NCBI RefSeq assembly: GCF_016862315.1
Contig: NZ_BOMS01000001.1
Coordinates: 1-56,215 of the forward strand
Reading direction: 5' to 3'
Source: Actinoplanes palleronii
GTDB taxonomy: Bacteria > Actinomycetota > Actinomycetes > Mycobacteriales > Micromonosporaceae
Length of the DNA: 56,215 bases
In this document: positions 32,290 through 40,811 of the stretch, piece after piece
How the letters are laid out: each line of letters opens with the position of its first letter
Position numbering within the stretch: position 1 is the first letter of the stretch
Translations under genes and position numbers: made by a program
The notes under the pieces: generated by a model
Told to the model about the DNA's origin: nothing
Database searches by the model: none
What the model saw: only the letters and a program-made list of their open reading frames with translations

Positions 32290-33918
32290 ATGGTCGCCGA
32301 TCTGCTGTTCACCAACGGTCCGGTGTTCACCGCTGACCCGCTGCGCGGGCCCGCCACCACGGTGGCGGTCCGCGACGGGCGGATCATCGCGGCCGGCGCC
32401 GACGACGTCCGCGAGCTGGCCGGGCCGCGCACCGAGACGATCGACCTGGCCGGCCGGCTGCTGCTGCCCGGCTTCCAGGACGCGCACGTGCACGCCGTGA
32501 TGGGCGGCGTCGAGCTGAACGAGTGCGACCTGACCGGCACCACCGACCTCGAGGAATACCTGCGGAGGGTCCGCGCCTACGCCGATGCCCACCCCGGCCT
32601 GGAGTGGATCAGCGGCGGCGGCTGGGCCATGGAGGTCTTCCCCGGCGGGGTGCCCGGGCGCGAGCTGCTCGACCGGGTCGTCCCCGACCGCCCGGTCTAT
32701 CTGATCAACCGCGACCACCACGGCGCCTGGGTCAACTCCCGGGCCCTGGAGATCGCCGGCATCGACGCCGGCTCCCCCGACCCGGCAGACGGCCGGATCG
32801 ACCGCCGGCCCGACGGCACCCCGGCCGGCGGGCTGCAGGAGGGCGCCATGCAGCTGGTGGCGAAACTGCTGCCCGAGGTCACGCCCGCCGACCGGCTGGC
32901 CGGGCTGCTGCGCGCGCAGACCCTGCTGCACTCGATGGGCGTCACCGCCTGGCAGGACGCCATGCTCTGCGCGACGAACGGCTATCCGGACGTCTCCGAC
33001 GCCTATCTCGAGGCCGCCACCACCGGCCGGCTGACCGCGAGCGTGATCGGCGCCCTGTGGTGGGACCGCGACCGCGGCGCGGAGCAGATCCCCGACCTGC
33101 TCGCCAGGCGTTCGCGTTATTCCGTGGGGCGGCTGCGCAGCGACAGCGTGAAACTGATGCTGGACGGTGTCGCGGAGAATTTCACCGCCGCGATGACACA
33201 GCCCTACCGCGACTCCTGCGGCTGCGCGACCGCCAACGCCGGGCTGTCCTTCATCGAGCCGGCCGCGCTGCGCGAGCACGTCACCGCGCTGGACGCGCAC
33301 GGGTTCCAGACGCACTTCCACGCGCTCGGCGACCGGGCGGTCCGCGAGGCGCTGGACGCGGTCGCGGCGGCGCGCGCCCGCAACGGTTTCCGCGACACCC
33401 GCCCGCACCTCGCCCACCTGCAGGTGGTGCATCCGGCCGACGTGCCGCGGTTCCGGGCCCTGGGGGCGACCGCGACGCTGCAGGCATACTGGGCGTCCCA
33501 CGAGCCGCAGATGGACGACTTGACCATCCCGTTCCTGGAGCCCGAGCTGGCCCGGCGGCAATACCCGTTCGGCGACCTGTGGCGCTCCGGTACCCACCTG
33601 GCGGCCGGCAGCGACTGGCCGGTGACCACTCCCGACCCGCTGCAGGCCATCCACGTCGCGGTCAACCGGGCCCATCACGGCAGCGGCCGCGCCCCCTTCC
33701 TGCCGGAGCAGCGGCTGGACCTGGCGACGGCGCTGACCGCTTACACCGCAGGCTCCGCCTTCGTGAACCGGCTGGACGACACCGGCAGCATCCGTGCGGG
33801 GTTCCGGGCGGATCTGGTGGTGCTCGACCGGGACGTGTTCGCGGCGCCGGCGGCCGAGATCGGCGACGCGGCGGTGGCCATGACGTTTGTCGACGGGAGG
33901 GTGGTCCACTCGATCTGA
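32290..33918 (+). CDS. YtcJ-like metal-dependent amidohydrolase
   Basis: A 542-residue enzyme with the amidohydrolase-3 (YtcJ) layout: N-terminal beta-sandwich strand DLLFTNGPVFTADP, metal motif DAHVHAV (HxH), a central SVKLMLDGVAENFTA with the putative bridging Lys, FHALGDRAV and HLQVVHP histidines, and AAGSDWPVTTPDP Asp near the C-terminus. The family hydrolyses N-acyl or cyclic amide bonds; the substrate is unknown. The start at ATG 32290 is preferred to a TTG at 32278, which would touch the previous stop. It may be co-transcribed with the membrane protein 12 bp upstream. Confidence 0.85.
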   Translation: MVADLLFTNGPVFTADPLRGPATTVAVRDGRIIAAGADDVRELAGPRTETIDLAGRLLLPGFQDAHVHAVMGGVELNECDLTGTTDLEEYLRRVRAYADAHPGLEWISGGGWAMEVFPGGVPGRELLDRVVPDRPVYLINRDHHGAWVNSRALEIAGIDAGSPDPADGRIDRRPDGTPAGGLQEGAMQLVAKLLPEVTPADRLAGLLRAQTLLHSMGVTAWQDAMLCATNGYPDVSDAYLEAATTGRLTASVIGALWWDRDRGAEQIPDLLARRSRYSVGRLRSDSVKLMLDGVAENFTAAMTQPYRDSCGCATANAGLSFIEPAALREHVTALDAHGFQTHFHALGDRAVREALDAVAAARARNGFRDTRPHLAHLQVVHPADVPRFRALGATATLQAYWASHEPQMDDLTIPFLEPELARRQYPFGDLWRSGTHLAAGSDWPVTTPDPLQAIHVAVNRAHHGSGRAPFLPEQRLDLATALTAYTAGSAFVNRLDDTGSIRAGFRADLVVLDRDVFAAPAAEIGDAAVAMTFVDGRVVHSI

Positions 33919-33933
33919 CCGGCTCCTTCCCTG

Positions 33934-34839
33934 TCAGGGCACCGGCCTCAGGAGGAATTGGGCGGAGCGGTGGGTGATCGCGCGGGTGGTGGGTTCGTCG
34001 AGTTCGGGGAACATGTGGCCGGCGCCGGGGATCAGGTCGACGGTGGCTTCCGCTCCGGCGGCGAGCAGGCGTTCGGCCAGGCGGTGGCTCTGCTGGGCGG
34101 GGACTGCCACGTCCGCGTCGCCGTGCAGGAACAGGAACGGGGGTGCGGCCGGTGAGACGTGATGGACCGGGCCGGCCGCGGTGACCAGGTCCGGCAGGTC
34201 GTCCAGCGAACCGCCGAGCAGAGCGCCCTCGCGGGACTGCGGGCCACGGTCGGGGCGGCCGCCCGCGTCGGCGATGTCCTTGGCCAGGGCGTCCAGGTCG
34301 GTGACCGGATACCAGCAGACCGCGGCGGCGGGACGGTGGCGCGGGCGCCGGTCGGCGGCACGGGTCAGCGCGGCGAGGGCGGCCAGGTGGCCACCGGCGG
34401 AGACGCCCCAGATCACCGTGCGGTCGCAGGTGATCCCGTAGTCGTCACGGTGAGCGGCCAGGAAGTCCAGCGCGGCGCCGACGTCATCGGCCTGGGCCGG
34501 GAACGTGACCTCGCCGCTCAGCCGGTAGTCGACGCTGGCGATCGCCAGGCCCAGCCCGGCGACGTGCTCGAAGAAGCCCGGCCGCCAGTTCTTGACGTTG
34601 CCCGGACCCTCGGCGCGGGTGCCGGCCCGCCAGCCGCCCCCGTGCAGATAGACGCAGAGCGCCACCGGCCGCGCAGGCACGTAGAGGTCGAGAGCGAGGG
34701 GCCGGAACCCCGGCCACGTCGCGAAGACCACCTCCCGGTAGGCGGTCACCGCCGGTCCGCCGCGCTCCCCGGCAGCCGGGTCCGCTCGCCCGGCTGAGGC
34801 CTCCGGCGGCTCGCCCGCCTGCTCCTTGCCCGGGTTCAC
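33934..34839 (-). CDS. Alpha/beta hydrolase (hormone-sensitive-lipase-like)
   Basis: A 301-residue esterase-type enzyme. Oxyanion-hole motif HGGGW near residue 66-70, nucleophile motif GVSAGG, and HGDADVAVP and GAGHMFP near the C-terminus supplying the acid and His. The first 30 residues are polar and probably flexible. Its GTG start overlaps the stop of the upstream amidohydrolase gene (GTGA), so both are translated together and are likely successive steps of one pathway. Confidence 0.85.
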   Translation of the reverse strand: MNPGKEQAGEPPEASAGRADPAAGERGGPAVTAYREVVFATWPGFRPLALDLYVPARPVALCVYLHGGGWRAGTRAEGPGNVKNWRPGFFEHVAGLGLAIASVDYRLSGEVTFPAQADDVGAALDFLAAHRDDYGITCDRTVIWGVSAGGHLAALAALTRAADRRPRHRPAAAVCWYPVTDLDALAKDIADAGGRPDRGPQSREGALLGGSLDDLPDLVTAAGPVHHVSPAAPPFLFLHGDADVAVPAQQSHRLAERLLAAGAEATVDLIPGAGHMFPELDEPTTRAITHRSAQFLLRPVP

Positions 34840-36098
34840 GCGGCGACCGGGGCCTTGTGGAACGTGCCGTTCTGCATGATGGCGAGCAGGTTGTCCTTGT
34901 CCTGCAGCAGGCGCAGGTCCTCGGCCGGGTTGCCGCGGACCACCAGGACGTCGGCGAGCCAGCCGGGGCGCAGCATGCCCAGGTCACCGAAGTCGACGAG
35001 TTCGCCACCGAGCTTGGTCGCCGCGACAAGCATCTCCAGCGGGGTGTAGCCCAGCACGTCGACGAAGAGCTGCAGGTCACGGGCGTTGCGCCCGATCGGG
35101 TTGTTCGGGAAGCCGTAGTCGCCGCCGGGAAGCGCCCGGATGCCCCGCTTGCGGATCTCCGGGTAGATCCGGGCCATGCCCTCGAGGGCGTCGACCGAAC
35201 CCATCTTCTCGGCCACCTCGCGGGTGATGCCGAACTCCTCGCCCTCGTGCACGTTGGCATAGATGATGCCGGGCGCGGGCGAGACGAACACCGTGTCCTT
35301 CACCGACTCGAGCAGGTCCAGGGCCTCCTCGTCGGCGTAGGTGCAGTGGTAGATGGAACGGAACCCGGACCGGACCGCGATCTTCACGGACTCGGCGGAC
35401 TGGGCGTGACAGTTCAGCCAGACGCCGGACTCGCGGGCCTGCTCACCGGCGGCGAGCGCTTCCTCGGCGGTGTACTGGGTGATCTGCGAACCGCCGGGCA
35501 CGAACACGTCGTCGTTGCTGAGCAGGAACTTCACGCTGTCGTAGCCCTGTGCGGCCATGTCGCGCACCCAGCGCCGGCACGCGTCCGGGCCTTGCCAGTC
35601 CGGTTCGACGTGGCCGTCCGGTCGTACCGGATGGTTGTCCCGCTCCATGCTCGCCGCGCGCATGCGCGGACCTGGCACCGCGCCTGCCTTGATCTTGTCG
35701 CGGAGGATGATCTCGACCGGCATCGGCAGGATCGACCCGGCCGAGTACACCGAGGTGAAGCCGTGGTCGAGCAGGATCTTCGCGTTGCGCTCGGCGCGCG
35801 CCAGCTCGGACGGCAGGCCCTCGATGTGGTGGAAGAAGCTGACGTCCAGCGGCGGGTTGAACGACGGGTCGATGTGGCCGACCGCGGACGGGAACGTCAG
35901 GTGACAGTGCGACTCGATCATGCCGGGCATCACCGTGCAGCCGGTCGCGTCGATGACCTGATCGGTGCTCTCGTGCTCGGACCGCCAGCCGGAGCGAACC
36001 TCGGTCACCCGGTCGCCCTCGACGACCACCTCACCTGGAGCCGGGGCGGATCCCGAACCGTCGAAGACCAGACCGTTGGTGAAAACCGTGCGCGCCAT
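34836..36098 (-). CDS. Amidohydrolase (imidazolonepropionase/prolidase-like)
   Basis: A 420-residue cytosolic hydrolase. Metal ligands visible are HCH in IESHCHL, Lys in SVKFLLSNDD (possible carboxylated bridge), His in LNCHAQS, His in SIYHCTYADEE and Asp in LPGGDYGFP. This is the amidohydrolase subgroup that cleaves cyclic amides, dipeptides or related bonds. The IclR-type palindrome at 36107-36125 is immediately before the start codon, so expression is probably controlled by the regulator at 40812. The substrate is unknown. Confidence 0.85.
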   Translation of the reverse strand: MARTVFTNGLVFDGSGSAPAPGEVVVEGDRVTEVRSGWRSEHESTDQVIDATGCTVMPGMIESHCHLTFPSAVGHIDPSFNPPLDVSFFHHIEGLPSELARAERNAKILLDHGFTSVYSAGSILPMPVEIILRDKIKAGAVPGPRMRAASMERDNHPVRPDGHVEPDWQGPDACRRWVRDMAAQGYDSVKFLLSNDDVFVPGGSQITQYTAEEALAAGEQARESGVWLNCHAQSAESVKIAVRSGFRSIYHCTYADEEALDLLESVKDTVFVSPAPGIIYANVHEGEEFGITREVAEKMGSVDALEGMARIYPEIRKRGIRALPGGDYGFPNNPIGRNARDLQLFVDVLGYTPLEMLVAATKLGGELVDFGDLGMLRPGWLADVLVVRGNPAEDLRLLQDKDNLLAIMQNGTFHKAPVAA

Positions 36099-36106
36099 CT
36101 CCAGCC

Positions 36107-36125
36107 ACTTTCACTAGGTGAGAAT
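36107..36125. promoter_or_regulatory. IclR operator site 1
   Basis: ACTTTCACTAGGTGAGAAT, a 19-bp palindrome-like site 9 bp upstream of the amidohydrolase start. Shares its pattern with sites at 36266, 40720 and 42275. Confidence 0.8.
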
Positions 36126-36265
36126 CACTTTCCAGTGCGTGTTACCCGAGTGTTTCTCGCTCCCTCCCGGGTGTCAACCGTCACAAGATCTTCGAGTCGC
36201 TGGTCCCGGATCTGTGGACACGGAGCGCCGCTCGGCTTAATGTCGCGGCCATCACATTGAAACTC

Positions 36266-36284
36266 GCTTTCGCCTAGTGAAAGT
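36266..36284. promoter_or_regulatory. IclR operator site 2
   Basis: GCTTTCGCCTAGTGAAAGT, 18 bp upstream of the MFS permease start and divergent from site 1. Confidence 0.75.
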
Positions 36285-36301
36285 GCCGCTGGGAGGCCCC
36301 C

Positions 36302-37603
36302 ATGTCCGACATGCCGTCTGCTCCGGTCATCCCGCCATTTCGGCCGGCGCCGGGCCCGCTTGAGGACGCGCTGCACCCGGATGCGCCGCCGAGCCGTCTG
36401 CTCGTGCCGGCCCTGGTCCTGGCCGCCTTCGGGCTCTACTTCGCGAGCCTGACCCCGCAGATCGTCACGCTCGCGGTGCGGGTCACCGAGATCGCCCCGG
36501 ACCGCAAGACCGTCGCCCTCTCCACGGTGATCCTGGTCGGCGCGCTGATGTCGATCGGCTCGCTGCCGCTCTTCGGGGCGCTCAGCGACCGGACCCGGTC
36601 CCGCTGGGGCCGGCGCCGCCCGTGGCTGGTCGGCGGCGCCGCGACCGCGCTGCTCGGCCTGATCGTCGCCGGCAGCGTCCCGACGATCGCCGGCGTCGCC
36701 ACCGGCTGGGCCCTCGGCTCGCTCGGCGCCAGCGCGGCGTTCGCCGGTTTCCTCCCGCTGATCCCCGAGTTCGTCCCGGACCGGCTGCGCGCCCGGCTCT
36801 CCGGCCTGATCGGATTCGTCGTCGCGCTCTCCGTGCTCAGCGGCGTGCTGCTCGGCGCCCAGCTGGTCCACCAGCAGCTGCTGATGCTCGCCCTGCCCGG
36901 CGTCGTCGCGCTGGCCGCGGCCCTGCTGCTGGCCCGGGTGATCCGCGCCGTCGACCGCCCGGCCACCGGCGACTTCCCGCCGTTCGGGCTCCGCGAGTTC
37001 TTCGGCAGCTACTGGCTGCGCACCGGCGGCGACCGGGACTTCGCCTGGAACTGGACGAGCCGCTTCCTGGTCGGCCTGGCCTACGTCGGCGTGCAGACCT
37101 ACGCCACGTTCCACCTGACCGACACGGTCGGGATGAGCATCGACGACGCCACCGCCAAGTACGCGACGTTCACCGCCGTCTCCACGCCGATCTCGGTGGT
37201 GTGCTTCCTGCTCTCCGGGTACCTCTCCGACCGCCTGGGCCGCCGCAAGGCGTTCGTCACGGTCGGCGCGATCATCCTGGCCGCCGGTCTGGTCGTCGCC
37301 GCGGTCACCCAGTCGGTGAACGGCTTCCTGGCCGCCTGGCTGATCCTGAGCGTCGGCCAGGCGATCTACCTGACCGTCGACATCGCCATCGCCGCCGAGG
37401 TGGTCCCGGACCAGGCCCACGCCGGCAAGGCGATGAGCGTCTACCAGGTGGCGACCCTGCTCCCGAACGTCGGCGCCCCGATCATCGCGGTGGCGGTGCT
37501 GGCCGCCGGCGGCTCCAGCAACTACCCGGCGTTCTTCATGGTCCTCGCCGTGCTGGGCGTCCTGTCCGCGGTGACCATCCTGTTCGTCCGCCGCATCCGC
37601 TGA
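36302..37603 (+). CDS. MFS transporter of the IclR regulon
   Basis: A 433-residue permease with 12 predicted helices. The loop 2-3 motif GALSDRTRSRWGRRRPW is the MFS signature A, repeated in the second half as GYLSDRLGRRKAF. The sequence style resembles the GPH/sugar-cation or organic-acid permeases. GGGAGG precedes the ATG. The divergent amidohydrolase gene and shared operators suggest it imports the substrate or exports a product of the cluster. Confidence 0.88.
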   Translation: MSDMPSAPVIPPFRPAPGPLEDALHPDAPPSRLLVPALVLAAFGLYFASLTPQIVTLAVRVTEIAPDRKTVALSTVILVGALMSIGSLPLFGALSDRTRSRWGRRRPWLVGGAATALLGLIVAGSVPTIAGVATGWALGSLGASAAFAGFLPLIPEFVPDRLRARLSGLIGFVVALSVLSGVLLGAQLVHQQLLMLALPGVVALAAALLLARVIRAVDRPATGDFPPFGLREFFGSYWLRTGGDRDFAWNWTSRFLVGLAYVGVQTYATFHLTDTVGMSIDDATAKYATFTAVSTPISVVCFLLSGYLSDRLGRRKAFVTVGAIILAAGLVVAAVTQSVNGFLAAWLILSVGQAIYLTVDIAIAAEVVPDQAHAGKAMSVYQVATLLPNVGAPIIAVAVLAAGGSSNYPAFFMVLAVLGVLSAVTILFVRRIR

Positions 37604-37606
37604 GCT

Positions 37607-37629
37607 GCTGGGCAGGGTGGCCGCCCAGC
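37607..37629 (+). terminator. Hairpin after the MFS gene
   Basis: GCTGGGC (37607-37613) pairs with GCCCAGC (37623-37629), three bases after the stop codon. Confidence 0.55.
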
Positions 37630-37646
37630 CCGCTACCTTGCTTCCC

Positions 37647-38027
37647 ATGACGCAGCCGCTCCGGCACATCGTGGAACCCGATCCGGCCTGGGACTGGACC
37701 GAGGAGGTGGACGACGTCCTGGTGGTCGAGCTGAGCTGGCCGCCGGACGCCCTCGCCGGTCGCCTGGACGAGCTGGTCGCCAGCCCCGCCCTGGTCGCCG
37801 CCCTGACGAGCGGCGGCATCACCGGCTTCCGGACCGCCGGCGCGCGCGGGGTCTACCGCGAGGACTCGTTCGACGTGGACCCGGACACTCCCCCGCCGCC
37901 GCTGACCCGGCTCCTCGTCGGCGACGACCCGGCCGCCGACATGTCCTACGCCGCGCATACCGGCCTGTCCGTCAGTCAGCGCACCCTGGAGATCCTCCGG
38001 ACCCACTGCGAACGCCTCGGAAGCTGA
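37647..38027 (+). CDS. Small acidic protein of unknown function
   Basis: A 126-residue soluble acidic protein with no recognised motif. It has a mixed alpha/beta look, with a proline run in DVDPDTPPPPLTRLL. A TACCTT -10-like box at 37633-37638 puts the transcription start almost at ATG 37647, suggesting a leaderless message separate from the MFS gene. Confidence 0.55.
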   Translation: MTQPLRHIVEPDPAWDWTEEVDDVLVVELSWPPDALAGRLDELVASPALVAALTSGGITGFRTAGARGVYREDSFDVDPDTPPPPLTRLLVGDDPAADMSYAAHTGLSVSQRTLEILRTHCERLGS

Positions 38028-38074
38028 TCACCGCTTTGTTGGCGGGCGGTCCGCACCGACGCATCATGGGCCGA

Positions 38075-38441
38075 TGACGGAGGCGGAGGACCCCTGGTGC
38101 GGGACGGCACACCGGTATCCCGAGGCCGGCAGCGCTCCGCAGTGGTCACCCGCGGTGATCGCAGCGCGGCACTCCTGCTGAGCTCTTGGCAGCGGCAGTT
38201 CCGGCTCTCCCTGCGCGCCGGCCGGTCGACGATGCTGGCGGGCCCCGCCCCCGACCTGGTCACCGCCGCCGCCCCGGCCCGCCTGTGGCTCGGCGGCGCC
38301 CGCCCCGGCGAGGTGGCGGCACGCTGGCCGTTCCTGGGCTCGGTCGCGCTTGCCGAGGCCCGTGAACGCGGTGACCGCCGCGAGACGATGTGGCTCCACC
38401 TGTCCGAAAACCACTACGCGGACCCGCTCAGCTTGAGTTGA
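38075..38441 (+). pseudogene. Probable frameshifted small gene
   Basis: From ATG 38075 a GC3-rich frame reads MTEAEDPWCGTAHRYPEAGS and stops after 35 codons at 38180-38182. The frame one base over continues with well-coded LLLSSWQRQFRLSLRAGRS to a stop at 38441. A single indel near 38165-38180 would join them into a protein of ~121 residues. The alternative is a GTG start at 38097 in the second frame, but its first 25 codons have poorer third-position GC. No family recognised. Confidence 0.4.
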
Positions 38442-38540
38442 TGTGCCGGTAGCTCCTGGGCAGGGCGGTGCGAGTCCGCACTGCCAGATCGCGTGCGGCT
38501 GCCGCCCACCCGGGGGCGGTGAACACACGCACAACCCGAC

Positions 38541-38725
38541 CGCGGACCGCCACCGCCCCCGAACCCGGCCCACCGCGGACCCCAGCCGCCCCTTCAGCAC
38601 GGAACGCGGACTTCCACCGCCCCACCCGCGCCGAACGCGGACGCCCACCGCCCCACCGGCGCCAAGCGCGGACTCCTGCCGCCCCTTCAACGCCGAACGC
38701 GGACGCCCACCGCGCCCGAACACAG
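38541..38725. repeat. 31-bp tandem repeat, about six copies
   Basis: Units begin CGCGGAC at 38541, 38574, 38605, 38636, 38667 and 38698; the last five spacings are 31 bp. The copies differ at several positions. A unit of 31 is not a multiple of three, so translation in any frame would shift, and the array is unlikely to be coding. Confidence 0.8.
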
Positions 38726-38783
38726 CGGACGCCACTCCAAGACCGCAGGGCCCCACCGAGATCAAGATAGGACGAGCAGGTTC

Positions 38784-38836
38784 GGCTGGCGCTGACGGCC
38801 CTGAAGAGCGGCCTGAGACGGCCGTCAGCACCAGCC
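38784..38836. repeat. Palindromic repeat copy 2
   Basis: GGCTGGCGCTGACGGC (38784-38799) pairs with GCCGTCAGCACCAGCC (38821-38836). The outer arms match copies 1 and 3; the interior is different, with compensating changes. Confidence 0.75.
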
Positions 38837-39040
38837 GGGCGAGCGTGACACCGGCGCGCGCTCATCGTGGTCTCGAGGCCGTTTCACCCACGATGGACGC
38901 TCGCCGAGGAAGTGGGGCGAGCACGCATGGTGGTCCCGCAGCCCTCACTCGCTGAACCGGACGGGCGAGCGCTCACGACGGTGTCGCGCGTCGCGAACGC
39001 CGAGCGGACGGCTCGAGTCAGGCGGCGCGGTCCGGCCTTG

Positions 39041-39099
39041 CCCGGCTGGTGCTCAGGGGTGTCTCAGCGGCGCTGAGGCACCCCTGAGCACCAGCCGGG
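39041..39099. repeat. Palindromic repeat copy 3, terminator-like
   Basis: A 21-bp perfect stem (39041-39061 with 39079-39099) extended by CTCAGC/GCTGAG to a 3-nt loop. Located 20 bp from the stop of the minus-strand SDR gene, so it probably ends that transcript. Confidence 0.85.
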
Positions 39100-39118
39100 A
39101 CCTGCACCGGCACGCCTG

Positions 39119-39904
39119 TCAGGCGCCGATCATGTTGTAGCCGCCGTCGGCGACCATGAAGCCGCCGGTCATGTGGGCCGCGTCGTCGGTGGCCAGGAAC
39201 AGGGCTGCGCCGGCCAGCTCGGCCGGGCCCGGGATGCGGCCCATCGGGGTCAGGCTGCGGAGCTTGTCGCCCCGGCCCGACTTCCAGTCGTCGCGCTTCA
39301 GGGTCGCCTCGGTCTCGATGAAGCCGGGGGCGAACACGTTCACCCGTACGGTCGGGGCGAAGGCTGCCGCGTAGGACTTCGTCAGGCCGATGATGCCGTA
39401 TTTCGCGGCCGCGTACTGCGGGGCGCGGGCACTGCCCCGCACCACGACCGTCGAGCCGATGTTGACGATGTTGCCGTGGCCCTGCGCCAGCATGCGAGCC
39501 CCGAACTCGTGGACGCAGAGCAGGGTGCCCTTGATGTCCACCTCGAGGACGTGGTTGATCGACTCCTCGGTGATGTCCCGCCAGGACATCTGGTCGCGGG
39601 CCACGTCACCGACGTTGTTGATCAGGACGTCGAGGCCGTCGAAGGCGCGGAACGCCTCGTCGGCCATCCGCTTGATGTCGTCCCAGTCGGTGATGTCGCC
39701 CTGGATCAGCACGGCCTCGCCGCCGATCGCGCGGATGCGTTCCGCGGTCCGCTCGGCGCCGTCCTTGGAGCTGCGGTAGTGCACGCCGACCCGGGCGCCC
39801 TCCTGCGCGGCGCGGAAGGCGATCTCCGCGCCGAAGCCGGTACCGGCGCCGGTGACCAGCACCGACCGGCCGGGGAAACGCTGAGTGATGACGGGAGTGG
39901 TCAC
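39119..39904 (-). CDS. SDR family oxidoreductase (IclR regulon, second gene)
   Basis: A 261-residue SDR. Cofactor loop TGAGTGFG near residue 18-25, NNVG instead of NNAG, catalytic Ser in NIGST and YAAAK. Start GTG 39904 has AGGAGA five bases upstream. It follows another SDR on the same strand with 23 bp between them, so they form a two-gene operon. The YRSS segment after strand 2 suggests NADP(H). It likely oxidises or reduces an intermediate of the pathway served by the FAH-type hydrolases. Confidence 0.85.
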   Translation of the reverse strand: MTTPVITQRFPGRSVLVTGAGTGFGAEIAFRAAQEGARVGVHYRSSKDGAERTAERIRAIGGEAVLIQGDITDWDDIKRMADEAFRAFDGLDVLINNVGDVARDQMSWRDITEESINHVLEVDIKGTLLCVHEFGARMLAQGHGNIVNIGSTVVVRGSARAPQYAAAKYGIIGLTKSYAAAFAPTVRVNVFAPGFIETEATLKRDDWKSGRGDKLRSLTPMGRIPGPAELAGAALFLATDDAAHMTGGFMVADGGYNMIGA

Positions 39905-39927
39905 AGGTTCTCCTAGATGAGGAAGGG

Positions 39928-40689
39928 TCAGACGAGCGTGCGGCCGCCGTCGACGTAGAGGATCTGGCCGGTGACGAAGGCGGCGCGGTCGGAGGCCAGG
40001 AACGTGATCGCGTCGGCCACCTCGGCGGGACGGCCCAGCCGCCCGGCCGGGACCAGCGACTCCAGTTTCTCCCGGTTGCCGTCCTTGTCGAGGTACGCCC
40101 TGGTCAGGTTGGTCTCGATGTATCCGGGCGCGACCCCGTTCACCGTCACCCCGGACGGCGCCCACTCCCGGGCCATCACCCGGAGCAGCTGGTTGAGCCC
40201 GCCCTTGGTGGCCGCGTACGGCCCGTGATTGGCGTGCGCGAGCAGCCCGGACACCGACGAGCAGAAGACCATCCGCCCGTAGCCGGCCGACACCATCACC
40301 CGGCCGGCCGCCTGCGCCGTCCAGTACGCCGTGGACAGGTTCAGGGTCAGCACCGACTCCCAGTCGTCGTCGCCGAGATCGAGGACCGGGGTGCGCACGT
40401 TCTTCCCGACGGCGTGCAGGAACACCTCGATGCCGCCCAGGCGCTCGGCCGCGTCGAGGACCAGCGTGCGGCACGCGTCCGGCGTACGCAGGTCGACCTG
40501 GACCGTGGTGATCTCCGCGCCCGCCTCCTTGACCCGGAGCCGCACCGCCTCGAGGTGGTCCGCGTCGACGTCGGCGAGCAGCACCCGCGCGCCGGCCAGA
40601 GCGAGCGCCTGCGCACCGGCGCCGCCGAGACCGCCCGCGCCGACGACGAGGGTGGGACGCTCACGTAGTTGCAACCAGTCGGTCGTCAT
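39928..40689 (-). CDS. SDR family oxidoreductase (IclR regulon, first gene)
   Basis: A 253-residue SDR with the loop VGAGGLGGAGA, a variation of TGxxxGxG, and Asp39/Asp41 after strand 2 (LADVDAD), which favours NAD. The NNAG motif is replaced by HAVGKN. Catalytic residues are Ser in CSSVSG and YAATK. The perfect 19-bp IclR palindrome lies 31 bp upstream, between this gene and the divergent iclR gene. Confidence 0.85.
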   Translation of the reverse strand: MTTDWLQLRERPTLVVGAGGLGGAGAQALALAGARVLLADVDADHLEAVRLRVKEAGAEITTVQVDLRTPDACRTLVLDAAERLGGIEVFLHAVGKNVRTPVLDLGDDDWESVLTLNLSTAYWTAQAAGRVMVSAGYGRMVFCSSVSGLLAHANHGPYAATKGGLNQLLRVMAREWAPSGVTVNGVAPGYIETNLTRAYLDKDGNREKLESLVPAGRLGRPAEVADAITFLASDRAAFVTGQILYVDGGRTLV

Positions 40690-40719
40690 CTGGCCTCACC
40701 GTCTCGAGAAAGACTTGCC

Positions 40720-40738
40720 ACTTTCACCAGGTGAAAGT
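40720..40738. promoter_or_regulatory. IclR operator site 3 (perfect palindrome)
   Basis: ACTTTCACCAGGTGAAAGT, perfectly symmetrical around its central base, in the divergent region between the SDR operon and the iclR gene. It defines the consensus for the other three sites. Confidence 0.85.
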
Positions 40739-40811
40739 AAGTTTCTCCCCGCAACGCTAATCGCGGCGAGGACATGTGTCCAGCCATGTGTGAGAGAGCA
40801 GGAGTCCCGAC

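Larger units (their letters stand above)
38442..39118. other. 677-bp gene-free interval with repeats
   Basis: Holds the 31-bp tandem array (38541-38725) and two palindromic repeats (38784-38836 and 39041-39099). The remaining sequence gives only arginine/proline-rich shadow translations. No promoter or RNA gene identified. Confidence 0.6.

Noticed and set aside
38468..38770. Pro/Thr/Arg-rich open frames over the tandem repeat
   Set aside because: The 31-bp unit shifts frame at each copy and no ribosome site or family motif is present.
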